Source: Planctomycetota bacterium (lineage in GTDB: Bacteria > Planctomycetota > Phycisphaerae > SM23-33). From it: DNA of 50,511 bases. Positions 1 to 7,125 of this stretch are shown here, piece by piece. Position 1 is the first letter of the stretch. Every line of letters starts with the position of its first letter. Made by a program: the position numbers and the translations under genes. The stretch covers positions 1 through 50,511 of the forward strand of contig JACRIL010000066.1 in assembly GCA_016235825.1 (NCBI GenBank), in the 5' to 3' direction. The notes under the pieces were generated by a model. It did not search any database and had not been told where the DNA came from. It worked only from the letters and a program-made list of their open reading frames with translations.

Positions 1-1
1 C

Positions 2-133
2 ACCGAGACGCAGAACCGCAATCGGCGCGCACGGCAGTCCCACGTGAAAGCCAAACTCAGGCGGTTACGCAGACTTGGCGTCAAGTTGTATAAGCTGCGA
101 TGCTGCATCATGCCAGAGGAAGTTTCGTTGTAG
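2..133 (+). CDS. Possible 3' end of a basic protein entering from the left edge
   Basis: A frame open from the left edge ends at TAG 131-133. Its 43 residues are strongly basic (for example KAKLRRLRRLGVKLYKLRC). It could be the tail of an upstream gene or chance; I recognise no family. It overlaps the TTG start of the HEAT protein, which is another reason to prefer the later ATG for that gene. Confidence 0.2.
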   Translation, partial: TETQNRNRRARQSHVKAKLRRLRRLGVKLYKLRCCIMPEEVSL

Positions 134-677
134 TGCTAATGGATATCCATTTTCAGACGTATTTACGGGAAATGAAGAAATGGTTTATTTCCCTGGATCT
201 CCATACCACATTCGCTGCAATATCATAAAGTCCCTTGCAAAGATCGGGGATCGCAGGGCGTATGAGACATTGGCTGCAATTTTGAAAGATGATATTGACT
301 ATAGGATACGGGCGGACGCCGCAGAGGCCCTTGGCTGCTTGGGCGATTTCAGGGCCACGGATATCCTTACAGATAAGCTGAAAAATGACAAGGATAATGC
401 AGTTCGCCACGCTGCCGCGTTTGCGATGGGTAAACTTGGAGACAGGCGGGCGATAGAGTCGCTGTTCCAGGTCATGCAGGGCGATAGGGATGCGTGGATG
501 CGTAAGGCCGCCGCAATTGCACTTGGCGAAATGGGCGATTCCCGGGCCGTCGAAACGTTGGAGGAGGCCATGGAGAATAATCCGGAAGTTGACAAGAAAC
601 ATCTCGAAGATTTGATATCTAGGTTGAAATCGTCCCTAACTCACCCGGCCACGGCAGCTTCCGCACCCGAAAATTGA
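75..677 (+). CDS. HEAT-repeat (PBS-lyase type) protein
   Basis: The protein is made almost wholly of HEAT-like repeats of about 31 residues, each with a GDxRA turn (IGDRRAYETL, LGDFRATDIL, LGDRRAIESL, MGDSRAVETL). Such repeats form an alpha-solenoid used for protein-protein contacts; no catalytic residues or membrane segment are visible. The frame opens with TTG at 75, but the repeats begin only after an ATG at 180, and residues 1-35 look unlike the rest (Cys-rich, no repeat), so ATG 180 is a serious alternative start. The gene may be the truncated end of a longer HEAT protein. It resembles the HEAT protein at 20434-21120, especially in its acidic C-terminal repeat. Function is unknown. Confidence 0.7.
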   Translation: MASSCISCDAASCQRKFRCSANGYPFSDVFTGNEEMVYFPGSPYHIRCNIIKSLAKIGDRRAYETLAAILKDDIDYRIRADAAEALGCLGDFRATDILTDKLKNDKDNAVRHAAAFAMGKLGDRRAIESLFQVMQGDRDAWMRKAAAIALGEMGDSRAVETLEEAMENNPEVDKKHLEDLISRLKSSLTHPATAASAPEN

Positions 678-727
678 TTGGCAGACGATACAAATTGCCT
701 TCAACCGTTGCGGTTGGCAATAATTTA

Positions 728-893
728 TGCCGCTCCGATGGAGCTTGATCTGCTTAGAATTGTCGTTGCTATAAACATTACGCTCCTGACGGAGCTGAAA
801 ACCATTCCAGACAAACTTTCAAAGTGCCGTTAGGCACGGCATGTTTATAGTCTGGGTTTTCGCTTTAAAAAACTAGCCCCAGCGGGGCGACAC
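728..893. repeat. Interspersed palindromic repeat, family B, copy 1
   Basis: This non-coding block of about 166 bp carries nested short palindromes: GCTCCGATGGAGC, CGCTCCTGACGGAGC and GCCCCAGCGGGGC, with internal TATAAACAT and its inverse ATGTTTATA. The same elements in the reverse order and on the opposite strand occur at 13264-13430. It fills the gap between the HEAT gene and the antitoxin gene. Confidence 0.75.
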
Positions 894-905
894 TTTTTAT
901 CTTCA

Positions 906-1121
906 TTAGATCCGCTTTAAGACCGCTTTTGCCGAATCGGCACCGATTTTTCCGGCATCATATGCGTCGATACGCGACTCTGCTTCATCGGCCCACAGGT
1001 TGTCGATTTTATTGTCGGGAGATTTATCGAAACTATGGAAAAGCTGCTCGATCAATTCCGCCCGTTCAACCGGATCAAGGTTCAGGGCCTGCCTGAGTAT
1101 GGTCTTTGTCGAAGAAGTCAT
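906..1121 (-). CDS. Addiction-module component (antitoxin-like), orphan
   Basis: A 71-residue protein with the layout of the putative addiction-module component family (TIGR02574/PF09720): an N-terminal helix reading LNLDPVERAELIEQL, a central segment with LWADEAESRIDAYDAGKI, and a short C-terminal tail. Members are usually antitoxins encoded just upstream of a RelE/ParE-type toxin. Here the downstream side (below 906) holds only a palindromic repeat, so no toxin gene is present. The start is ATG 1121 with a GAGGTG ribosome-binding site close upstream. It is either a solitary antitoxin or the residue of a lost toxin-antitoxin pair. The family call is from the sequence; lack of function is inferred. 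Confidence 0.8.
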   Translation of the reverse strand: MTSSTKTILRQALNLDPVERAELIEQLFHSFDKSPDNKIDNLWADEAESRIDAYDAGKIGADSAKAVLKRI

Positions 1122-1200
1122 TGTTCACCTCTTTTTTCAAGCAACCAAATGGTCAAAGTATATCATAGCATCGGCGGGTGCAAAGTAACAAGAGTGTTCA

Positions 1201-2586
1201 TCACATCTGGTTTTTATTACTTTCGCCTGGCGGGGTGGCGGGTGGGGCATTATCGCCCTTGTCGGAGCGCATCTTTCTGGCCCACTCCAGATATGCCTGG
1301 ATGTGTTTTTCATATCCGCGGCTGGTTGGGTTGTAGTATGTCCGGTCAACGCCGAGGTAGTCCTGGTCGGGGCTGATGCCGCCCTCAAAGGAATGGCTAT
1401 AGCGGTAGTCTTTGCCGTAGCCGAGCTGGGCCATGCCCGGATGCGGGGCGTTTCGCAGGTGCATCGGGACAGGTATGGTCCTGTTGTTGCGGATGTCCTC
1501 CATGGCCGAGTCGATGGCCATGTACGAGGCGTTGCTCTTTGGGGCGCAGGCCATGTAGATCGCCGCCTGAGACAGCGTAATTCGGCACTCGGGCATTCCG
1601 ATCCGCTCGACGATGTCGAACGCGGCGGCAGCCACGCTTATCGCCCGCGGGTCGGCGTTGCCGATGTCCTCGCTGGCCAGGATTGCTATCCGCCGTGCGA
1701 TGAACCGCGGATCCTCGCCGGCCTCGAGCATGCGGGCAAGCCAGTAGACGGCGGCGTCGGGGTCGCTGCCCCGCATCGACTTGATAAACGCCGAGATCGC
1801 GTCGTAGTGCAGGTCGCCGGCCTTGTCGTACTGGATCGCCTTGGCCTGGATGCTGTCCTGCGCGGCCGTGAGGTCGAAGATTATTTTTCCGTCTTTCCCG
1901 CCGGCAAGCATCTGCGACCGCACGCCTACCTCCAGCGCCGTGATCGCCCGCCGGGCGTCGCCGTCGCTGATGGCGGCAAGGTGTTCCAGGGCATCGTCGG
2001 AGGCTTGCACGTTGAACGTGCCCAGCCCCCGCTGGCTGTCGGCCAGGGTCCGTCGGAGCAGGGCCAGAATGTCCTCTTTCGACAGCGGCTGGAACTGGAA
2101 GACCGTCGAGCGGGACAGCAGCGGCGAGTTGATGGCGAAGAACGGGTTCTCGGTCGTAGCGCCGATCAGGATTATCACGCCGGTCTCCACGTCGTTGAGC
2201 AGCACGTCCTGCTGTGAGCGGTTGAACCGGTGCAGTTCGTCGATGAACAGGACGGTGCGTTTGTTCGTCGAGGCCAGCAGCGCCCGGGCGCGTTCGATTA
2301 TCTCGCGGACCTCCTTGACCGAGGCGCTTGCGGCGTTGAGGATGTGAAAGTCGCAGTTGGCCTGGCCGGCGATGACGTAAGCCAGCGTGGTCTTGCCGGA
2401 CCCCGGCGGGCCCCAGAAGACCAGGCTGGATATGCTGCCGGACTGGAGCATCCGCCGCAGCATTTTGCCCGGCCCCAGGAAATGCTCCTGCCCGGCCACC
2501 TCGTCGATGGTCCGCGGGCGCATCCGCACCGCCAGCGGGGCCGCCGCCTCGATCGCCGCGTCCTGTGATTCCCGAAAAAGGTCCAT
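1201..2586 (-). CDS. rarA: Replication-associated recombination protein A (AAA+ ATPase)
   Basis: RarA/MgsA is an AAA+ ATPase related to clamp loaders that acts at stalled replication forks. Counting from the proposed start, Walker A GPPGSGKT is at about residues 59-66, Walker B LFIDELHRF at about 113-121 and sensor-1 GATTEN at about 142-147. The tetramerisation region and the C-terminal Tyr/Pro-rich block (GYEKHIQAYLEW) follow. Length is about 461 residues, normal for the family. The frame extends upstream to ATG 2628, but the family normally begins MDLF, which is encoded at 2586; a TATAAT box lies 7 nt before this ATG, inside the longer reading, favouring 2586. The gene is followed on the minus strand by the antitoxin-like gene, which has its own ribosome-binding site. 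Confidence 0.95.
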   Translation of the reverse strand: MDLFRESQDAAIEAAAPLAVRMRPRTIDEVAGQEHFLGPGKMLRRMLQSGSISSLVFWGPPGSGKTTLAYVIAGQANCDFHILNAASASVKEVREIIERARALLASTNKRTVLFIDELHRFNRSQQDVLLNDVETGVIILIGATTENPFFAINSPLLSRSTVFQFQPLSKEDILALLRRTLADSQRGLGTFNVQASDDALEHLAAISDGDARRAITALEVGVRSQMLAGGKDGKIIFDLTAAQDSIQAKAIQYDKAGDLHYDAISAFIKSMRGSDPDAAVYWLARMLEAGEDPRFIARRIAILASEDIGNADPRAISVAAAAFDIVERIGMPECRITLSQAAIYMACAPKSNASYMAIDSAMEDIRNNRTIPVPMHLRNAPHPGMAQLGYGKDYRYSHSFEGGISPDQDYLGVDRTYYNPTSRGYEKHIQAYLEWARKMRSDKGDNAPPATPPGESNKNQM

Positions 2587-2593
2587 TGCAGCC

Positions 2594-2599
2594 ATTATA
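2594..2599 (-). promoter_or_regulatory. -10 box of rarA (leaderless arrangement)
   Basis: TATAAT on the minus strand is followed by 7 nt and then the rarA ATG at 2586. A start point 6-8 nt beyond the box would coincide with the ATG. No clear -35 hexamer is visible. Confidence 0.5.
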
Positions 2600-2634
2600 A
2601 CCTGATTATCCAAACTTACCGTACTCATTGGGCC

Positions 2635-3664
2635 TTAATATTTGGCGAATTTCATTGCCAATTCGGCGGCCTGTTCGGCCTGATTGCCGGAGGCAAGAAA
2701 GGATTGCAGGAGCGTTGCCGACGGGAGATAGTTGCTGCAATCCTTGAGTGATTCGTTGAGCATCGCGATTGCCTCGTCATTTTGTCCGGCGTGGCTGAGC
2801 GCAAGGGCGTGATTGTATCTGACACCCGCACAGTGTCCGAGCCGTTTTTCTATCGTCGCATAGATCGCGAAGGCTTTCTGGTATTTTTTACTCTTTGCTT
2901 TGGAGTTTGCTTTGTCCAGGCCGACAAAGTCCTTGTTGAAAGTCGATCCGCCGAGATGGGATCTAATGACCTGGTATATTGCGGACGGCAGGCCGATAAT
3001 AAAGAGAAAATTGAATAACAGCATAGTCCATGCCGCAGACCTCATGCACGGATTGCACATGTATATCTGCTGGCACCTGTATCCGAAGACATGAACCAGA
3101 AAATAAAAGTAGAATTTCGTGAATATCTTTGGCCTGGAATAAAATCCACACTGATCGCAGATGCCGTAATTTTTCTCGTCAGAATGGGCTTTATCGCGGC
3201 GCAACACAATGATTGTCTGACAATATGGGCAGTACATTTGTGGCGTCATTTCAAATCCGCTCAGATCGACCATAGCGCCGCAATACCTGCACGTTTCGGC
3301 GCGGAACAGCCTTTCCTGTCTGTTTTCCTTGAGTTCTCGACGGTGAATTTCTGCCTGCGTTACGGACGCCATCCGGTCAAGGGCTTTTTTCACCCTGCGT
3401 GCGGCAGATCGTGTGATGTTGAACCCGATAACGTTTCTGGTTCCGTCAGGCTGAACGGTTGTAACATAAAGTCTATTGTACCTCGTAAATGATTGAACCA
3501 GCGCCTCGGGCGGATATAAGGTTTTCTCCAGACTCAGCCCATTTTTGTCCAACCATCCTTTTCTGATCGGGAATTTCTCATTTGGATTGCCGTTGGCGTC
3601 GAGATACCTGAACTTGAATTTTCAGCGGTTTGCCGTCCACGAACAGTTTTTTTCCGTCGTCCAT
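2635..3664 (-). pseudogene. Zinc-ribbon membrane protein with TPR-like tail, frameshifted
   Basis: Two frames read as one gene. The first begins at ATG 3664 behind a strong AAGGAGAAAAA site and encodes MDDGKKLFVDGKPLK. The second has no upstream ATG but continues naturally as KFRYLDANGNPNEKF and runs to 2635. They join across an AAAA run near 3617-3624; removing one A restores a single protein of about 343 residues. The downstream part has paired CxxC zinc-ribbon motifs (CRYCGAMVDL, CPYCQ, CDQCG, CNPCM), one hydrophobic segment (AAWTMLLFNFLFIIGLPSAI) and a TPR-like C-terminus (YNHALALSHAGQNDEAIAML). If the shift is real, the gene is broken unless translation restarts at TTG 3552; a sequencing error is equally possible. 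No function is known. Confidence 0.7.
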
Positions 3665-3984
3665 TTTTTCTCCTTTTTCCCGATTACTGGCCCTAGAACG
3701 CGAAAAGCCGTTCATAGAATAGTCACAAACGAATGGTTCGACAATCAAATTCAGTCTGGTCGGCGGGCTGCTGCAATATCCCATCATCTGTCGGCCATGC
3801 CTGAAAAGCTGCAAACGCGGCAGTCGCCCGTTTTTCAAAACCGTGCCGTCAATCCAGTTCGGATTCGCCTGAAACCAGGGAAATTCAGGCGGCTTAAGAT
3901 TTTGGAATGTCTGACGAAATACTGCTATGTCTCGCTCGCGACGCATAAATAAATTCAGGCAGTTACAGGAGTTGCGACTTATGT
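3665..3984. other. Intergenic stretch without recognised gene
   Basis: No conserved gene, RNA or repeat is evident. A minus-strand frame (3665-3946) is open in phase with the start of the zinc-ribbon gene, but it has no recognisable motif, and the ribosome-binding site at about 3668-3674 marks 3664 as the start. The right end carries the motA promoter. Confidence 0.5.
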
Positions 3985-4013
3985 TTTACATTCTTGCAGC
4001 GAGGATGTAGAAT
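3985..4013 (+). promoter_or_regulatory. Sigma-70-type promoter for motA-motB-motB
   Basis: TTTACA at 3985-3990, a 17-nt spacer and TAGAAT at 4008-4013 give a good housekeeping-type promoter. The leader to the motA GTG at 4079 would be about 59 nt. It is not a sigma-28-type flagellar promoter. Confidence 0.6.
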
Positions 4014-4078
4014 ATAGGTATTGGCGGGCCGGCTCTTTGGGGTCTGTCCGGGCAGCAGGATGCGGAAAGGGCAGTTTA

Positions 4079-4852
4079 GTGGATATAGCCACAATCATAG
4101 GCATTTTCATCGGCTTGGCGTGCGTGTTCGCGGCCGTCATGTTCGATGGCGGGAACTTCGCCCTGTTTGGGCAGATTCCGGCCATACTGATCGTGGTGGG
4201 CGGGACGTTCGCATCCACATGCATCCACTTTTCGCTGGCGTCGGTTCTCAAGCTCAGCCAGTTCCTGAAGAAGACCCTTTTCTACAAGATTCCGCCCGAG
4301 CAGGAAGTGATCCAGAAGATCGTGAACTACTCGGCCATCAACCGTCGCGACGGCGCGCTTGCCCTGGAAAAGCACATCACCACGGCCGGCGATCCATTCC
4401 TGGCCAAGTCGATCAGGCTGATCGTCGACGGCCAGAAGCCCGAGTCCATCGAAGAGCAGCTTGGGATGGAAATAAGCAATCTCCAGGAGAGGCATTATGA
4501 GGGGAAAAAAATGCTGGAGTTCATGGGCGCGGCTTGCCCGGCCTTCGGGATGGTGGGCACCCTGATCGGACTTGTGCAGATGTTCGCCCATATGGACAGC
4601 CCCGACAAGATAGGCGCGGGAATGTCCTGCGCGCTGGTCTGCACGTTCTATGGGGCGTTCATAGCCAACCTGTTCCTGATCCCGCTGGCGGGCAAGCTTG
4701 GAATAAGGTCCAAGAAGGAATCGCACCTGCGTCAGATGATAATGGAAGGCGTGCTGGGCATAGCTCGCGGCGAAAGCCCGACGTCGGTCCGCGAACGGAT
4801 GCAGACGTTTGTGTCGCTCAAGCACCGCGAGGAATTCAAACCCAAGATCTGA
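4079..4852 (+). CDS. motA: Flagellar motor stator protein MotA
   Basis: MotA forms, with MotB, the ion-conducting stator of the flagellar motor in the inner membrane. The 257-residue protein shows four membrane segments (about 4-22, 29-52, 147-170, 180-204), a long cytoplasmic loop between the second and third, and the conserved proline region CPAFGMVGTLIGL in the third. The start is taken as GTG 4079, which has an AAAGG site upstream and gives the typical MDIATIIGI beginning; the frame extends to TTG 4037, but that adds an atypical polar leader. The next gene starts one base after the stop, and a second motB follows, so the three form one operon. The coupling ion (H+ or Na+) cannot be decided. 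Confidence 0.93.
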   Translation: MDIATIIGIFIGLACVFAAVMFDGGNFALFGQIPAILIVVGGTFASTCIHFSLASVLKLSQFLKKTLFYKIPPEQEVIQKIVNYSAINRRDGALALEKHITTAGDPFLAKSIRLIVDGQKPESIEEQLGMEISNLQERHYEGKKMLEFMGAACPAFGMVGTLIGLVQMFAHMDSPDKIGAGMSCALVCTFYGAFIANLFLIPLAGKLGIRSKKESHLRQMIMEGVLGIARGESPTSVRERMQTFVSLKHREEFKPKI

Positions 4853-4853
4853 A

Positions 4854-5561
4854 ATGGGCCACAAGCAGGAAAAACATGCCGAGGAGGCGGGCGGCGAGAA
4901 GGTTGCCATATGGTACATCTCCTTCGCCGACATGATAACTCTTTTGATGTCGTTTTTTGTCATGCTTTCGACCTTTTGTTCATATGACATGAGCGCCAGG
5001 AAGAAACTCATGGAAACGGTCCACTCCATCGCGTTTTATTCACTGGCGCCGTCGAAGGATAAATCCAGGGAGTCGATCGTGAAAACCTCGCCTGCGCAAT
5101 CCGAGTGGGTTCTGCACGGCAGCGAGTTCAAGCCGGAGGATCAAAAGGACCCGGCCGATCCCAAACTCAATCCCAGACCCGAGGCGCTGCAGTGGATACC
5201 CGACGTGTCGGCTTTCCGGGACAGGCGGATAATACGGATACCGGCATCCAGGCTTTTTTATGGCGACGGCGCAAAGATCACGCCGCAAGGCCATGATAAT
5301 CTTAAACTGCTGGCCCAATTTATATCAAAGATTTCATGCCAGGTCGTCGTCGGTTCGACGACCGGCGAGAGCGGCGGAGGTTTCGGCGCTACTCCGCAGG
5401 GCAAACTGGACAGGGCATGGATTGTCATGCAGACCCTCATGCGGTTATCCGGATATCCGGCGGAGCAGTTTGCGTTGGCCGGAACGCCTCTTTCCGGGAC
5501 TGACCAGCCGGCTGACGACGCCATCGAGATAACGCTGCTTTCGTGGCGGGTGGTCAAATGA
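4854..5561 (+). CDS. motB: Flagellar motor protein MotB, first paralogue
   Basis: A 235-residue MotB-like protein with a short basic N-terminus, one membrane helix (about 18-42, WYISFADMITLLMSFFVML) carrying the ion-binding Asp26, then a periplasmic region ending in a divergent OmpA-like domain (about 120-230; KLDRAWIVMQTL aligns with the RA..V part of the peptidoglycan-binding motif). The domain lacks the classic NxxLSxxRA sequence, so cell-wall anchoring may differ. The ATG at 4854 follows the motA stop by one base and the gene overlaps the next by ATGA. Probably works with motA in the stator, together with or in place of the second MotB. Confidence 0.85.
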   Translation: MGHKQEKHAEEAGGEKVAIWYISFADMITLLMSFFVMLSTFCSYDMSARKKLMETVHSIAFYSLAPSKDKSRESIVKTSPAQSEWVLHGSEFKPEDQKDPADPKLNPRPEALQWIPDVSAFRDRRIIRIPASRLFYGDGAKITPQGHDNLKLLAQFISKISCQVVVGSTTGESGGGFGATPQGKLDRAWIVMQTLMRLSGYPAEQFALAGTPLSGTDQPADDAIEITLLSWRVVK

Positions 5562-6319
5562 GCAAACCGCTGAAACCACCCGAGGAGGAGGCCGGCGAAA
5601 GCGTCGGGCTGTGGTATATTTCCTTTGCCGACATGATAACGCTGCTCATGTCGTTTTTTGTCATGCTTCAGACCATGGCCACGGACAAAAACGCCCTGCT
5701 GATGAGGACCGGCCAGCAGTCGTTTAAGCGGGCCATTGAAGGATTCGGGATGCCCGACTGGCTTTACGGCAAGCCGCAGAAACCTGAATACGACTACAAA
5801 CAGCTTCGCTATCCGGTCCATCGTCAGGATCAAAGCACGGAAACGAATCGGATCATCGACGACACTCCGGAGCAGATCAAGAAAGTTTATGACGAGCTGA
5901 ACAAGGCGGTTCCAACGAAAGCAAACGATGTCGCGAAGCAAGTCCCGGTTCGGCGTTTTCCGGCTGTCCGGTTTGCCGGGGATTCTTCATCGCTGGACGA
6001 GGCGTCAAAAAACGAGCTTGCCAGGCTGTCCGGGGAAATTCAGGGCATGCTGGGCATGCGCCGGATAGAAATATGCGTAACCGGCCTGGCGCCCGACGTA
6101 AGCGGCGTCCGCGAGCAATGGGTCCTGTCGGCCCAGCGGGCGGCCAAAGTCGAGGAATATCTCAGGCAGCTTCTTGCTCCGCAGTTTTCCCGGCATGCAT
6201 GGGAAATTCTTTCCAAGGGCATGGGCGACGGCAAGGCGGCCGCCCGATCGCTTGGCACGACGGATAAACAGACTCACATCGTAATAACAATAACCGATCT
6301 TAATCTGCCGGGCAGTTGA
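5558..6319 (+). CDS. motB: Flagellar motor protein MotB, second paralogue
   Basis: A 253-residue paralogue of the preceding gene. The membrane helix (LWYISFADMITLLMSFFVML, about 18-37) is almost identical and keeps the ion-binding Asp25. The periplasmic part diverges but holds a more typical OmpA-like motif (WVLSAQRAAKVEEYL). ATG 5558 overlaps the upstream stop (ATGA), implying translational coupling; a GTG at 5543 in the same frame is less likely. Two MotB-like subunits beside one MotA suggest either a hetero-dimeric stator plug or alternative stators. The 3' end overlaps the convergent repair gene by 20 bp. Confidence 0.87.
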   Translation: MSKPLKPPEEEAGESVGLWYISFADMITLLMSFFVMLQTMATDKNALLMRTGQQSFKRAIEGFGMPDWLYGKPQKPEYDYKQLRYPVHRQDQSTETNRIIDDTPEQIKKVYDELNKAVPTKANDVAKQVPVRRFPAVRFAGDSSSLDEASKNELARLSGEIQGMLGMRRIEICVTGLAPDVSGVREQWVLSAQRAAKVEEYLRQLLAPQFSRHAWEILSKGMGDGKAAARSLGTTDKQTHIVITITDLNLPGS

Positions 6320-7004
6320 GAGACCGGCGGGCGATGATTTTGAGGGTTTTATCGCTGGCCAGTTCGGCCAGGGCGTCGCGTGCGATCCATCTGGCCGGCC
6401 TGCTGTCCTGGCGTGCGATCCGCCTGGCGACGGCCTTTGCCGAACGATTGAGATTCATGTTCCGTTTTCCGATCTGCCGCAGCGCCCAGTTGACGGCCTT
6501 TTTGACGAAATTGCGTTCGTCGCCGGCGGCGCGTTCGATCAAACCGAACAGCCGGCGGAATCGTCCGTCTTTCGCCTTTTTATCGTGAACAGCCAGGCAG
6601 GCCATCAGGGTGAATCCGGCCCGTCTGACAAACTGGGCCTTCTGTGCCGCCCATCGGACGGCCAGGGTCCACGCGTGCGGCGAGTGGACAACGATATTGT
6701 TGCAGAAAAGATCGCACACGTCCCAGGAGTCCAGTTGCCGGACACGGCGGTTGAGCCGCCCGGGCGATATCAGAAGCGGATCGTCGATAAGGCTGGAGAG
6801 CAGCCTTGCCTCGTGAATTCCGCTTTGCCAGAGCCGCTCGGCAAGGTCCGCGTCCCGGCCGATCTGCTTTGCTATCCGCCTGAGCTTGCAGACCTGCACG
6901 CCCAGCGTGCCGGCCGTATTGATGCCGTATCGCGCCATGCCGGCCACGTTGGCCGGGTTTGCCATCGACTTCAGCAGCCCGATTATTTTTAGCGCCGTCG
7001 CCAC
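6300..7004 (-). CDS. DNA alkylation repair protein (AlkD family, HEAT-like)
   Basis: This 234-residue protein matches the AlkD-like DNA alkylation repair family (PF08713), HEAT-fold glycosylases for bulky or positively charged alkylpurines. Telling segments are LGVQVCKLRRIAKQIGRD, SGIHEARLLSSLIDDP, QLDSWDVCDLF and RNFVKKAVNWALRQIGKRN. The start is GTG 7004 with only a weak upstream site. The gene converges on motB and overlaps its last 20 bp, so the two transcripts must read into each other. The family call is strong; activity on particular lesions is not deducible. Confidence 0.88.
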   Translation of the reverse strand: MATALKIIGLLKSMANPANVAGMARYGINTAGTLGVQVCKLRRIAKQIGRDADLAERLWQSGIHEARLLSSLIDDPLLISPGRLNRRVRQLDSWDVCDLFCNNIVVHSPHAWTLAVRWAAQKAQFVRRAGFTLMACLAVHDKKAKDGRFRRLFGLIERAAGDERNFVKKAVNWALRQIGKRNMNLNRSAKAVARRIARQDSRPARWIARDALAELASDKTLKIIARRSLNCPAD

Positions 7005-7125
7005 TTGATTTGTCCGTCTTTTGAGTCAATATACCTGGTTGTCCCCATTTTTACATCGCCCTTGCCGCGCATTCCGGTTTTTTGCGATGCCGGCCGGAAA
7101 AGGTTTTTCAGGAAAGGAAGTCAAA

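Noticed and set aside
3665..3946. Upstream extension of the zinc-ribbon gene to 3946
   Set aside because: The frame stays open but has no motif, and a strong ribosome-binding site directly precedes ATG 3664.
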